Assembly: GCA_030650265.1 (NCBI GenBank)
Contig: JAUSEJ010000249.1
Coordinates: 1-29,683, forward strand
Direction of reading: 5' to 3'
From: Dehalococcoidia bacterium
GTDB lineage: Bacteria > Chloroflexota > Dehalococcoidia > JACPQF01
DNA: 29,683 nt
The translations under genes and the position numbers were made by a program. Below, piece after piece: positions 7,179-16,038 of this stretch; the stretch's first letter is position 1, and each line of letters begins with the position of its first letter. The notes beneath the pieces were generated by a model. That model was given only the letters and a program-made list of their open reading frames with translations. It made no database searches and was not told where the DNA came from.

Positions 7179-8879
7179 TCACCGCCCCGCTGCCGGCAAA
7201 CTGAAATAAAAAATACTGCCACGCCCTGGTTCGCTTTCCATCCAGATCTTTCCGCCATGTGCTTCCACAAGGCCCTTCGATAGGTACAAACCTATACCGA
7301 GGCCACCACTAGAACGGGACAGGCCGTTGTCAACACGATAGAACTTCTCGAAGACATGTCGGGCCTGTTCGGGGGCGATACCCACACCGCTGTCGGCAAC
7401 CGATACCACCAATGACCACCTTGTGCCGGGGAGCTTCCCGCCAAACCTCTCGTTATCGCGTCTGACTTTGCGAGCCTCCACCAATATTTTGGACGATTCG
7501 GGCGAGTATTTCACGGCGTTATCGAGCAGATTGTGAAGCACTTCCTCGATTCTAAACGGATCGGCCATGGTGTATAGAGGCACCGAGGGGAGCCTCAACT
7601 CGATGCTATTTGACTGATTACTACTGACCTCATGTTCGGTGATAACCTTGCTCACCGTGTCTCGCAGATCGACGCGCTGCGGGCTCAGGTCCAGCCGCCC
7701 GCCCTCCAATCGATTGACACTGAGTAAATCATCGATCAGCCTGATAAGTCGGTTGGACGCCCGGTCGATGTTCTGCATGAACCTTAGCTTCTGATCGTCA
7801 GGGAAGACGACGTCCCGTCGGAGCAGGGTGGAGGTATATCCCTTAATAACGCTAAGAGGCGTCCGCAACTCGTGGGAGACGGTCGACACGAAGTCCGACT
7901 TCATCCTATCCGACCGTCTCTGCTCTGTGAGATCGTGCAGGAAACAAACGAGAAGTGATGGCAAATTGCCTGGTTGAGGAATGGTGTTAAACGTCGCCAC
8001 AACATCTATGCTCCGCCCGTCTCTCGCCACAATCGTCGTCTCGACATTGGGAGTCGGGACAGATCGGTCGATATCTTGCAAAGCTGAACACCCCAATTGA
8101 CATTGTCTGTCGCCTGTCAGGTTGACGCAGCCAAGAACCTCGTGACAGTAACGACCGATCACTTCATCTTTCGACCAACCTGTCAACTCCGAGAATCCGG
8201 GATTCAGGTCTAGAACCCTCTTCTGCTCATCAAGGATCATTATGCCATCCTTGCTATGCCTGAATATGGCAGTCATCTTCTCCTTCTCACGAATGGCCGC
8301 GGCATAAAGCCTTGCGTTCCGCAGAGCCAGCGCCATCTGGTCTGCAAGCAGAGATAGCACGCTTACCACATGTCCATCGAAATGGTACGGCATAATGGAA
8401 TTGAGGTAGAGCACTCCTATTACCCTGGAACTGATCAACAGCGGCATCCCCAGCACAGAACGGATACCCCGGGCCAGAACCTGAGGATTTACCCGGCTGT
8501 CCGACGTCGTATCGGCAATTATTACCGGCTTGCCGGTCCCAATTATCAGCGCAGTAAGACCATCGGTCCGCGGCGTTGCGAGCAAGAATGCCTTCTCCGC
8601 TGGCACAGTCACGGCGTTTTCCAGCTCTTTGTCGGCCCCGACCAAAAACACCGTGGCAATATCAACTTGGGTCAACCGGAGCGAACTGCGGGCGATCACC
8701 TCAAGAACCTGCCTGACCTCGAGTGATGACACCATGGCCGTGCTGACGTCATGCAAGAGGCCAAGCTCGCCTGGCAGTAGCTGCTCGCCGGAGGAATTCC
8801 AATCGGCATCGGCGCCATGAATCGCCTCTGGCGGTCCGCCTTCGCCTGCTGTAGGATCAACGTCTGGTCGATTCATCAT
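7179..8879 (-). CDS. GAF-PAS sensor histidine kinase (soluble)
   Basis: The 566-residue protein has no membrane segment. Order: a GAF domain (about 38-195), a PAS domain (about 200-320), a HisKA dimerisation helix with phospho-acceptor His336 in SHELRTP, and an ATPase domain with the N box (HNLLDNAVKY, 449-458), G1 box DSGVG (496-500), F box FEKFYR and G2 box GGLGIGL (525-531). All kinase motifs are intact. The PAS domain holds four cysteines (245, 251, 260, 264) in a compact cluster, a pattern seen in some PAS sensors that could bind a metal or sense redox state. The stop overlaps a GTG in front of the response regulator gene, which is co-transcribed. ATG ATG at the start; the second (8876) has the better spacing to GGAG. 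Confidence 0.93.
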   Translation of the reverse strand: MMNRPDVDPTAGEGGPPEAIHGADADWNSSGEQLLPGELGLLHDVSTAMVSSLEVRQVLEVIARSSLRLTQVDIATVFLVGADKELENAVTVPAEKAFLLATPRTDGLTALIIGTGKPVIIADTTSDSRVNPQVLARGIRSVLGMPLLISSRVIGVLYLNSIMPYHFDGHVVSVLSLLADQMALALRNARLYAAAIREKEKMTAIFRHSKDGIMILDEQKRVLDLNPGFSELTGWSKDEVIGRYCHEVLGCVNLTGDRQCQLGCSALQDIDRSVPTPNVETTIVARDGRSIDVVATFNTIPQPGNLPSLLVCFLHDLTEQRRSDRMKSDFVSTVSHELRTPLSVIKGYTSTLLRRDVVFPDDQKLRFMQNIDRASNRLIRLIDDLLSVNRLEGGRLDLSPQRVDLRDTVSKVITEHEVSSNQSNSIELRLPSVPLYTMADPFRIEEVLHNLLDNAVKYSPESSKILVEARKVRRDNERFGGKLPGTRWSLVVSVADSGVGIAPEQARHVFEKFYRVDNGLSRSSGGLGIGLYLSKGLVEAHGGKIWMESEPGRGSIFYFSLPAAGR

Positions 8880-9027
8880 CCTACTCCAACATTCTCGCCA
8901 TCGTACCGGCGCTATACAAACAGTCTAGCCAACCACCTCATGCGAGAACGCCCTACACTTATCCACCAAGATCAATTCTATCGCGCCCAAATATACGTTG
9001 TCAAGGAGTATACTATGGCAACTATTG

Positions 9028-9036
9028 TGCTATAAT
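9028..9036 (+). promoter_or_regulatory. Extended -10 promoter of the moxR operon
   Basis: TGCTATAAT gives a perfect extended -10 (TG-N-TATAAT). No -35 match lies at normal spacing, which is usual for extended -10 promoters. Transcription would begin near 9043, about 48 bases before the GTG start of moxR. The same 9-mer precedes the accD and dnaE operons. Confidence 0.6.
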
Positions 9037-9090
9037 TGCGTTGTAGTGGCAGAGGATAATCCGAAAGCCAGCTTTTGAAAGGAGTGTGGA

Positions 9091-10047
9091 GTGGAGAGGA
9101 CTCTCACGGTAGCCGAGCTAGTCATGAGCAACGTCGAGAAGGTAATCGTCGGCAAGCATGAGGAGGTCGAGATTGCCATCCTAGCCCTATTGTGCCAGGG
9201 CCACCTGCTGATCGAGGATGTGCCCGGTACGGGCAAGACAGTGTTGGCTAAGAGCATCGCGAAATCTCTTGGCTGTTCTTTCAGAAGAATTCAGTTCACA
9301 CCCGATTTGCTGCCCAGTGACGTCACCGGGGTTTCAGTCTACAACCAGAAAACTGGCGACTTCGAGTTCAGGCCGGGGCCGGTTATCGCCCAGATAGTTC
9401 TCGCCGATGAGATTAATCGGGCCACCCCTCGCACTCAATCGGCTCTTCTTGAATGCATGGACGAGAGCCAAGTCACCGTCGACGGTGCGACTTACATTAT
9501 GCCCGCGCCATTCATAGTCATGGCCACCCAGAATCCAATCGAGTATGAGGGCACCTTCCCGCTGCCGGAAGCCCAGTTGGATCGCTTTCTAATGCGACTA
9601 AGCATGGGCTATCCCAGCTCTGCCGATGAGATAATCATACTCGACCGCCAACAACACACCCATCCCGTTGACAACTTAACGCAGGTAGTGGATACGCCGG
9701 AGTTGCTGTCCATGCAGGAAGCAGTCAAGGGAATATACGTGGATTCGCTGGTAAAGCAGTATATCGTCGCTATCGTCGAGGCCACCAGACGCCACGGCGA
9801 CATCTATTTGGGGTCCTCGCCGCGCGGATCCCTCGCCCTTTATCGGACCTCTCAGGCGCGCGCCCTGCTTCGACAACGCGATTACGTTCTGCCTGACGAC
9901 GTCAAGTCGCTGGCCGAGGTCGTGCTAGCCCATCGCATGATCCTGTCGCCGGCGGCGCGCATGAAGAACATCAGCACTAGAGCGGTTGTTGCGGAAGTAG
10001 TTCGCTCACTTCCAGTGCCAGGAGCGAGGGTGCGAGGGACGGCATGA
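9091..10047 (+). CDS. MoxR-family AAA+ ATPase
   Basis: The 318-residue ATPase has Walker A DVPGTGKT (43-50), Walker B VLADEINR (103-110), the sensor-1 ATQNP motif (Asn148) and a conserved LDRF segment (Arg165). It matches the MoxR family, chaperone-like ATPases that act on partner proteins carrying von Willebrand A-type domains. GTG 9091 has GAAAGGAG six bases upstream and the family homology starts immediately. It is first in the operon, and its stop overlaps the DUF58 start in ATGA. The neighbour is the usual partner, so the ATPase most likely remodels or activates the DUF58 protein or the transglutaminase complex at the membrane. Confidence 0.95.
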   Translation: MERTLTVAELVMSNVEKVIVGKHEEVEIAILALLCQGHLLIEDVPGTGKTVLAKSIAKSLGCSFRRIQFTPDLLPSDVTGVSVYNQKTGDFEFRPGPVIAQIVLADEINRATPRTQSALLECMDESQVTVDGATYIMPAPFIVMATQNPIEYEGTFPLPEAQLDRFLMRLSMGYPSSADEIIILDRQQHTHPVDNLTQVVDTPELLSMQEAVKGIYVDSLVKQYIVAIVEATRRHGDIYLGSSPRGSLALYRTSQARALLRQRDYVLPDDVKSLAEVVLAHRMILSPAARMKNISTRAVVAEVVRSLPVPGARVRGTA

Positions 10048-11246
10048 GGTCTCTTGTTGCCATACTTCTTCTGGTTGTAGCCCTCGTCCTTGGTTTCGTT
10101 ACGGGTTTTTCACTGTTCTTCAGACTCGCTTACGTGCTGGTAATCTTGCTGGCCCTGAGCCGGGTCTGGTCGTTGATCAACTTGCGCGGCATCGAGGTGA
10201 TCAGGGAAGCCCACTTGCTGCGGGCACAGGTTGGCCAGGTGGTGGAGGAGAAGTTCGAAGTTCGCAATACCACTCCCATCGGCAAGCCCTGGGTCGAGGT
10301 CAGGGATTACTCCGATCTGCCGGAGCACCACGCCAGTTTGGCCTTTTCTTTAGGAACCAGACAAACGCGCCGGTGGCAAGTAAAAACGATTTGTCAGCAG
10401 CGGGGTAAGTTTACTCTGGGCCCGATCGCCATCTCCAGCAGCGACCCATTCGGTTTCTTTCAAGGCCATAGGCTGATGAAGGACACTAAGACACTTCTGG
10501 TTTATCCCTCAACCGTAGAACTGCCGGGGTTTGAGATTCCCGGCGGCGAGCTACCAGGCGAAGGTAGGCTTCATGACCGCACGCACCAGATGACACCGGT
10601 AGCCTCGAGGATTCGGGATTATCAGCCTGGAGACGCCTATAACCGCATTCACTGGCCTAGCTCGGCCCGCACCGGAAAGCTGCAGGTCAAGGAGTTCGAG
10701 TTGGACCCGTCAAGCGATGTTTGGATCCTGCTGGACATGCATCAAGAAGCGCAGGCTGGCCAGGGGCAGGACTCCACCGAAGAATACGCCGTGACTATAG
10801 CTGCCTCCCTGGCCAAACATTTCCTCGGCGCCAGTCGCTCTCTCGGCTTGATCGCCTTCGGCGAGCACCACGAGGTAGTCCCTTCTGATAGGGGCGGACG
10901 CCAACAATTGAAGATTTTCGAGTCGCTGGCAGTGGTAAGAGCCACGGGACACATACCACTAGGAGAGATAATCGCCGCTGAGAGCTTCCGCTTCGGTCGG
11001 AACAGCACAGTAATTGTGGTTACCCCTTCGACCAAGGAGGACTGGGTACAGGGGCTACAGCAGCTCGTCAACCGGGGAGTACGGGGGGTGGCTGTTGTCC
11101 TTGACCCAACCACCTTTGGCGGCCCCGACAGCCCCATCCTCGCCGTGGGCTTACTGGCCGCCGCGGGAATCCCCAGCTACGTCATCAGGCGAGGAGAGTC
11201 TATTCGCGAGACACTCCTATTCGGCAAGGGAGGGATGGGTAGATGA
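10044..11246 (+). CDS. DUF58 domain membrane protein (MoxR partner)
   Basis: The 400-residue protein starts with two close membrane segments (about 3-22 and 26-45), then a beta-rich domain, and the DUF58 signature [14 protein letters not shown] at 191-204 followed by [13 protein letters not shown]. The C-terminal part (about 222-390) resembles a von Willebrand A-like fold, with the starting strand [10 protein letters not shown] in place of the DxSxS metal site, so metal binding is doubtful. The family is nearly always encoded next to MoxR; its function is unknown beyond that. Start and stop both lie in ATGA overlaps with the flanking genes, so all three are made together. Confidence 0.92.
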   Translation: MRSLVAILLLVVALVLGFVTGFSLFFRLAYVLVILLALSRVWSLINLRGIEVIREAHLLRAQVGQVVEEKFEVRNTTPIGKPWVEVRDYSDLPEHHASLAFSLGTRQTRRWQVKTICQQRGKFTLGPIAISSSDPFGFFQGHRLMKDTKTLLVYPSTVELPGFEIPGGELPGEGRLHDRTHQMTPVASRIRDYQPGDAYNRIHWPSSARTGKLQVKEFELDPSSDVWILLDMHQEAQAGQGQDSTEEYAVTIAASLAKHFLGASRSLGLIAFGEHHEVVPSDRGGRQQLKIFESLAVVRATGHIPLGEIIAAESFRFGRNSTVIVVTPSTKEDWVQGLQQLVNRGVRGVAVVLDPTTFGGPDSPILAVGLLAAAGIPSYVIRRGESIRETLLFGKGGMGR

Positions 11247-13708
11247 GAGCGCTGCTAGGATGGGAGTCGTCGGAGGGTTGGCTGGGGGCCATTCGGGAGC
11301 GATCGAAGATCAGCGAGGGCTGGCTTAGCGTCTTCTTGCTCGTGGTCATCATGTTGAGTACCGTTTGGTCCGTCGAGGCGGCGAATTGGGTACCGAAGCT
11401 GCCATCCCTGACGTTCATTTCACTTGCCGGCTTGGCTTTTGGCGTCATCTTTGCCAAGTTGCATTTCCGTGGTCTAGTGCTCCACCCGCTTGCCATCGTG
11501 TATGGTCTCGGCATCGTGATCTGGCAAACATTGAGCGTCATGGACCTTCCAAGCTGGGAGGGTCGATTCGTAGACCTGGTGCTAAGACTCAATGCCTGGG
11601 GCTATGCTGCCCGCTCCGGTGGAATAAACACGGATAGCCTGGTATTCGGCTTCACACTTGTCGGCCTTTCCTGGCTCATCGGCTACCTATCAGCCTGGTT
11701 CGTCTTCCGCTCGCATCGCATCTGGTGGGGCGTGGTGCCAAATGGCGTCGCCATACTCACCAACCTTCGCTATGCTCCGCCCAATGTGGCCGCCTGGTTC
11801 GCCCTCTACCTATTCGCGGCGATGCTACTGTTCATTCGGTTGACCTTCTTCCTGCAGGAAAAGAAATGGACCGCCCTAAAAGTGAAGTTCTCGCCCCGGA
11901 TGAGCTACTCTTATCTGCCGGTGGCCGTGGTGATTTGTGGGGTTATTTTGGCCGCCGCCTGGGTAACCCCCGTTGGCACGGCTTCCGTCCTGGCCTCAGA
12001 TATTTGGCAGAGCCGCAGCAGCCCCTGGCAAAACTTCCAGGGTGACTTCAGTCGCTTATTCGCCTCATTATCGTCGTCGGCAGAAGACAGCTTCGGTGGC
12101 TTCGGTCACGCTATGGTCCTCAAGGGTCCTGTCTCGCCAGGCTCAAATGTCACCATGGTAGTAACGGCCGAAGAGTCGCACTATTGGCGGGCGACCAGCT
12201 ACGATACCTACGTCGGCCGCGGCTGGGTAAATAGAGACACTTCAGAGGTGCAAGTGCGCCCATCTTTGTCCCTCGCTTTCGGCAGACAATACGAGCAGCG
12301 CAAAGAGATCACCCAAACTGTGTCGCTGCGCCTGTTTAAGGACAATCTAGTTCTGGCTGCCGGACAGCCACTTAGACTCGACCAGATCGCCGTGGCTGAA
12401 ACCATTAGAGTCCCCATGTTCACTATCCCCCTAATAGATCGGTCCCAAGACAACGGCCTGCCGCCCGATATACGCCGCTATGCTGCCGGAATCAGACGAA
12501 CGGTGGAACGCGCCCGAGACGACGGAACTCTGGCGGCAGGACAGTGGCCGACTATCCTTCCTATTGATCTGCCGCCTGATGTCGCGGTGAGCAAGCTCGT
12601 ATATAGCAGCGACGCGTCTACGCTGACGGGCGTTGAGCTGATGAGACTAAGTCCGTATCCCATGGATGTTGTGGACCTTCGCTTCCCCCAGCAAGCCAAG
12701 AAAGTACTGGAGTACAAGGTTGTTTCATCGGTTTCAATAGCCACCGAGAGACAGCTCAGAACCGGGGGCAGCGGCTATCCGGATTGGGTCCTTCAGCGAT
12801 ATCTGCAAATCCCGACTGGTTTTCCCGGCCGCGTTGGAGAATTGGCGCAATCTTTGACGAAGGACGCGACCAACCCATTTGATAAGGCTATAGCGATCCA
12901 GGACTATCTCCGCAAGCTAAAGTACAATCAGCGGATCGAGATCCCACCGGCAAACGTGGACCCCGTAGACTATTTCATTTTCACCCTGAAAGAGGGCTAT
13001 TGCGACTACTACGCCTCCGCGATGGTCATGATGCTGCGGACGATCGGTATTCCGGCGCGCGTGGCCACTGGCTTCCAGCCCGGCACCCCTGATAGCGACA
13101 AAGGAAGCTTCGTCGTTCGGCAGTCGAACGTTCATGCCTGGCCGGAAGTGTATTTTGCCCGCTTCGGTTGGATCGAGTTTGAGCCTACGGCGTCGATAGA
13201 CCCCCTTCCCCGACCGGCTGACGATGAAACCGCCGAGCCAATAGTGCCAGTGGGATCCGATCAACCTACGGGGGACGAAAACATCGAGGATCCCTTCTTT
13301 GACGAAACACTCAGCGGCGACTCGTCCGGGCAGAGCCAGGCCAATACCCTGTCATGGACTGCCGGAACGATTGCCCTTCTCTCTCTCATCCTAACGATAA
13401 CTCTAGTGTGGCTGCTGTGGCAGAAAGGCCTTTCAAAGCTGACGCTGCCTTTTCAGGTGTACGAGAAGATGTGCAGGTTAGCCGGGTTCGCCGGCAATGG
13501 CCCACTGCCTAGCCAGACGCCCTACGAATACTCACGATCTCTCGGATTGGGTATCCCCGATAGCGCATCCGATGTCGAGCGGATCGCCACGGCTTACACT
13601 TCGATCGCCTTCGGTCGCAAGAGATTAGTTGGCGAATCCAGAGAAATCGAGAGAGCCTGGCGTCGCGTCCGAAACCGCTTGCTGAGGAAGATCGTAACTA
13701 GAAAATGA
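11243..13708 (+). CDS. TgpA-like membrane transglutaminase-domain protein
   Basis: The 821-residue protein begins with several membrane segments up to about residue 245 (TgpA N-terminal/DUF3488-like), followed by an extracytoplasmic region with a transglutaminase core. The catalytic set is visible as Cys587 in GYCDYYASAM, His631 in NVHAWPEVYF and an acidic residue in WIEFEPT (Glu647 where many relatives have Asp). One more membrane segment lies at about 705-727, then a cytoplasmic DUF4129-like tail ending in a basic helix. The family is predicted to be an outward-facing cysteine protease or crosslinker of unknown substrate. It follows DUF58 with an ATGA overlap, the classic MoxR-DUF58-transglutaminase order, and is itself overlapped by the next gene. 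Confidence 0.93.
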   Translation: MRALLGWESSEGWLGAIRERSKISEGWLSVFLLVVIMLSTVWSVEAANWVPKLPSLTFISLAGLAFGVIFAKLHFRGLVLHPLAIVYGLGIVIWQTLSVMDLPSWEGRFVDLVLRLNAWGYAARSGGINTDSLVFGFTLVGLSWLIGYLSAWFVFRSHRIWWGVVPNGVAILTNLRYAPPNVAAWFALYLFAAMLLFIRLTFFLQEKKWTALKVKFSPRMSYSYLPVAVVICGVILAAAWVTPVGTASVLASDIWQSRSSPWQNFQGDFSRLFASLSSSAEDSFGGFGHAMVLKGPVSPGSNVTMVVTAEESHYWRATSYDTYVGRGWVNRDTSEVQVRPSLSLAFGRQYEQRKEITQTVSLRLFKDNLVLAAGQPLRLDQIAVAETIRVPMFTIPLIDRSQDNGLPPDIRRYAAGIRRTVERARDDGTLAAGQWPTILPIDLPPDVAVSKLVYSSDASTLTGVELMRLSPYPMDVVDLRFPQQAKKVLEYKVVSSVSIATERQLRTGGSGYPDWVLQRYLQIPTGFPGRVGELAQSLTKDATNPFDKAIAIQDYLRKLKYNQRIEIPPANVDPVDYFIFTLKEGYCDYYASAMVMMLRTIGIPARVATGFQPGTPDSDKGSFVVRQSNVHAWPEVYFARFGWIEFEPTASIDPLPRPADDETAEPIVPVGSDQPTGDENIEDPFFDETLSGDSSGQSQANTLSWTAGTIALLSLILTITLVWLLWQKGLSKLTLPFQVYEKMCRLAGFAGNGPLPSQTPYEYSRSLGLGIPDSASDVERIATAYTSIAFGRKRLVGESREIERAWRRVRNRLLRKIVTRK

Positions 13709-14220
13709 CCTTTTCAACGACACCTATCGTATCGACCGTTGTGGAGGTCAACTTCGGCTGGGTTGGTCTGGCCGGATCTACCTCGGGCATCAGGTTTCTG
13801 ACCCTTCCCCGCGCACGGCAGCAAGATTGTCTAGAGGAGATTGATTCCAGACTGGGTCCGACCCTTGCTGACCCGGAAGCCTTTGGCGATCTGCCAACGA
13901 GGTTACGCGGATACTTCCTGGGCGAACTCAGCAGCTTCCCCGACCTTCTTGACTTGACCGGCACGACTAGCTTTTGTCGTTCCGCCTGGCTGGCAGCTCA
14001 AGCCATACCCTACGGCCAGACACGTTCCTACGCCTGGGTAGCCGAGAAGCTGGGCCGGCCTGGCGGGGCAAGGGCCGTAGGCCAGGCCATGGGCGCCAAT
14101 TCAATTCCCCTCATCATCCCCTGTCACCGGGTGATCGGTAGCAACGGCCACCTCCGGGGTTTCGGCGGCGGCCTCGCAATGAAGGAGCGCCTGCTAAGGT
14201 TGGAGGGAGCTCTGCGGTAA
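13705..14220 (+). CDS. ogt: Methylated-DNA-protein cysteine methyltransferase (Ogt type)
   Basis: The 171-residue protein carries the active-site motif PCHRVI with acceptor Cys140, the preceding IPYGQTRSYAWVAEKLG recognition-helix region and the closing GFGGGLAMKERLLRLEG. It removes alkyl groups from O6-alkylguanine in a single suicidal transfer to its own cysteine. An N-terminal ribonuclease-like domain (1-85) is present, as in full-length Ogt. Its ATG overlaps the transglutaminase stop (ATGA), so a DNA repair enzyme is coupled to a cell-envelope operon with which it has no evident functional tie. It ends 145 bases before the convergent accD; the gap has only a weak imperfect hairpin (14311-14333). 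Confidence 0.95.
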   Translation: MTFSTTPIVSTVVEVNFGWVGLAGSTSGIRFLTLPRARQQDCLEEIDSRLGPTLADPEAFGDLPTRLRGYFLGELSSFPDLLDLTGTTSFCRSAWLAAQAIPYGQTRSYAWVAEKLGRPGGARAVGQAMGANSIPLIIPCHRVIGSNGHLRGFGGGLAMKERLLRLEGALR

Positions 14221-14364
14221 ACTATGTCGGCGGTCAGCATAAGCATCACGGTGGCGGCAACGTTTTGCGAAGGATCGACCCTAACACGCTCTAGCGCACT
14301 TCGTCTCTGAGCCTATGGCTTTCAGCCTGAGGCAGTCGCACGCCGGGTCAAGCCCCGACAGCCC

Positions 14365-15246
14365 CTAACTGTCCCCCTCAGCCCGCATGACCGGAGGACG
14401 GCCGGTGTAGAGGCAGAGCACCTTAGCGATGGTTCTCTTCAACTCCCGGCGGGGGACAACCATGTCGATCATGCCCCGTTCGAGCAGAAACTCTGCCGTT
14501 TGGAAGCCAGGTGGCAGCTTCTGTCTGGTGGTCTGCTCGATAACCCGGGGACCGGCAAAGCCGATTAGCGCCCCGGGTTCAGCCATCGAGACATCGCCGA
14601 GGCTGGCAAAGCTGGCGGTTACACCGCCGGTGGTCGGATCGGTGAAAATGGAGATATAGGGCAGTCGTTGCTCGGCCAGTTTCGATAGGGCGGCGGCTGT
14701 CTTGGCCATTTGCAGCAGACTGAATAGCCCTTCGTGCATGCGCGCCCCACCGGAGGCTGCTACTATGATCAACGGGACTCGTCGGTCTACTGCGTCCTCG
14801 ATGGAACGAGTTATCTTCTCGCCCACCACCGATCCCATCGATGCGCCAAGGAAATTAAAATCGAGTACGGCCACAACCACCGGGATGTCCTCTATCTTGC
14901 CAGTGCCACAAACCACTGCCTCCAGCAGCCCTGAGCGCTGCTGGACCTCGCGGATCTTCTCCGGGTAAGGCTTCTCGTCATCGGCAAAGCCAAGTGGATC
15001 GGCAGGTATCAAGCCCTTGTGCCTCTCTATGAATGAACCAGCATCTAGCAAGAGTTCGACCCTCTCGCCAGCGGTAAGGCGGAAGTGATATGAACACTTG
15101 GCGCATACTTTGAAGTTCTTTTGGAACTCCCGCACGTAGTTTAGTTCGTTGCATTTCGGGCACTTGACCCAGAGATTCTCGGGAACGGAGCCACGCTCTG
15201 CCTTGGCGGGTAGGGAGTAGTACCTGGGCTTTCTGAAGATGTCCAG
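14365..15246 (-). CDS. accD: Acetyl-CoA carboxylase carboxyltransferase subunit beta, with probable CTG start
   Basis: AccD forms the carboxyltransferase with AccA and moves CO2 from biotin to acetyl-CoA to make malonyl-CoA. The body shows the crotonase-type core (FLGASMGSVVGEKITR, ASGGARMHEG, PTTGGVTASFASLGD, GFAGPRVIEQT). The N-terminal zinc ribbon needs Cys29, Cys32, Cys48 and Cys51 (CPKC and CAKC). The first conventional start in frame is GTG 15135, which would cut off the CPKC half. Reading back in frame to the preceding TAA at 15259-15261, there is no ATG, GTG or TTG, but a CTG at 15246 lies 7 bases after GGAGGT and starts the family-like LDIFRKPRYY. I therefore annotate the CTG start (293 residues). 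The upstream DUF2007 gene ends 5 bases before. Confidence 0.85.
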   Translation of the reverse strand: MDIFRKPRYYSLPAKAERGSVPENLWVKCPKCNELNYVREFQKNFKVCAKCSYHFRLTAGERVELLLDAGSFIERHKGLIPADPLGFADDEKPYPEKIREVQQRSGLLEAVVCGTGKIEDIPVVVAVLDFNFLGASMGSVVGEKITRSIEDAVDRRVPLIIVAASGGARMHEGLFSLLQMAKTAAALSKLAEQRLPYISIFTDPTTGGVTASFASLGDVSMAEPGALIGFAGPRVIEQTTRQKLPPGFQTAEFLLERGMIDMVVPRRELKRTIAKVLCLYTGRPPVMRAEGDS

Positions 15247-15251
15247 CGACC

Positions 15252-15527
15252 TTACCTCCCCTTACCCTCAGATGCCTCGTCTGGCGAGACATCCGGGCCC
15301 TCGTCGCCCGCGGCGTCATCTTCGTCCCAACCTTCGAGTAGAGAACGAGCAGCGTCGACATTTTCCTGGGCCACCATTAGCCGAACTGGCTGGGCGGAGA
15401 CGCCGTAAAACGACACGGCATCTGCCGGCTGAAGCATCGCCGGAACGCCGCTCTGGCCAAGCATATCCTGCCACATCTCGGCAACAATCTGGTTGGGGGC
15501 CGTAGCTAGATAGACCAGGTCATCCAA
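15252..15527 (-). CDS. DUF2007 family small protein
   Basis: A 91-residue protein starting with TTG at 15527, 8 bases after AGGAG. The N-terminal 65 residues (LVYLATAPNQIVAEMWQDML, SGVPAMLQ, VRLMVAQENVDAARSLLEG) match DUF2007, described as a putative signal-transducing domain with a ferredoxin-like fold; no biochemical role is known. The last 25 residues are acidic and probably disordered. Its stop codon TAA is embedded in the ribosome binding site of accD, so the two genes are transcribed together and translation of accD is likely coupled to termination here. Confidence 0.85.
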   Translation of the reverse strand: MDDLVYLATAPNQIVAEMWQDMLGQSGVPAMLQPADAVSFYGVSAQPVRLMVAQENVDAARSLLEGWDEDDAAGDEGPDVSPDEASEGKGR

Positions 15528-15570
15528 TTCGCCTACTCCTGACCGATCGATGGACAGATTCCGCTATGGG

Positions 15571-15579
15571 ATTATAGCA
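15571..15579 (-). promoter_or_regulatory. Extended -10 promoter of DUF2007-accD
   Basis: On the minus strand the sequence reads TGCTATAAT (15579 to 15571), identical to the moxR and dnaE elements. The start would be near 15564, about 37 bases before the TTG start. It sits back to back with the plus-strand promoter at 15605-15633. Confidence 0.6.
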
Positions 15580-15604
15580 TATGTCCTTCTTGCGCGGTAG
15601 CCGC

Positions 15605-15633
15605 TTGATTTTCCTCGCCTTAACGCGGATAAT
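15605..15633 (+). promoter_or_regulatory. Promoter of the small zinc-ribbon gene
   Basis: TTGATT (15605-15610), 17 bases, GATAAT (15628-15633). The transcript would begin near 15640, about 35 bases before the TTG start at 15675. Confidence 0.5.
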
Positions 15634-15674
15634 TCACCCTGCTTGAGTTCGCCCGGCAGAAAGGAGACAACCAA

Positions 15675-15977
15675 TTGGTAAATAGTCTTGATGATTGGCC
15701 CTTCTCCCGCGCCAGCCTCGGCCTGGCACGCCTATCCTGGGGGTACGCTATGGCCGACGGTACGGAAGGCAGTGAACGGTCCAGAGGATGCGATTCATGC
15801 AACCGGGAGGAAGGAAGAACTAATGCTTCTCAGGCGATCACAGTGGATCTGCCCCTTGAACCAGACGGCAGCCACGAAACCGGCGGGGCGAAAGCAAAAG
15901 CCCGGATCGTGATAGATTACTGTCCTCGCTGTGGTCGAATCTACGACGTTCGCTGCTCTTCACGAACCTCTGGCTGA
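15675..15977 (+). CDS. Small double-CxxC (zinc ribbon-like) protein, unknown function
   Basis: A 100-residue frame begins with TTG 15675, 8 bases after a strong AAGGAG, behind a plausible promoter and ahead of a hairpin terminator, so it looks like a real monocistronic gene. Cysteines fall in two pairs, Cys39/Cys42 and Cys83/Cys86, with Cys94 following; the second pair lies in IDYCPRCGRIYDV, a typical zinc-knuckle shape. The first 35 residues are not conserved-looking, and ATG at codon 26 is a possible shorter start but lacks a ribosome binding site. I do not recognise a family. It may bind zinc; nothing more can be said. Confidence 0.55.
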   Translation: MVNSLDDWPFSRASLGLARLSWGYAMADGTEGSERSRGCDSCNREEGRTNASQAITVDLPLEPDGSHETGGAKAKARIVIDYCPRCGRIYDVRCSSRTSG

Positions 15978-15990
15978 TCGTATCATTGGT

Positions 15991-16024
15991 AGGGGCGAAT
16001 CCTTCCGCGGAAGGACTCGCCCCT
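15991..16024. terminator. Bidirectional hairpin between convergent genes
   Basis: A near-perfect 34-base palindrome lies in the 61-base gap between the small gene (ends 15977) and dnaE (ends 16039). Eight outer pairs (AGGGGCGA with TCGCCCCT) are followed by one A-C mismatch and then TCCTTCC against GGAAGGA. There is no long T-run on either side, so termination may be Rho-assisted or the hairpin may protect mRNA ends. Confidence 0.55.
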
Positions 16025-16038
16025 GCGGTGTGATTAAG

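Noticed and set aside
7149..7182. GTG 7182 as response regulator start, overlapping the kinase stop
   Set aside because: ATG 7149 has a GGAGG at ideal spacing and matches the normal receiver start; the extra 11 residues have no family match.
14221..14364. Imperfect hairpin 14311-14333 between ogt and accD as a bidirectional terminator
   Set aside because: Two 4-bp stems with a 2x2 internal mismatch and no T-run; too weak to annotate.
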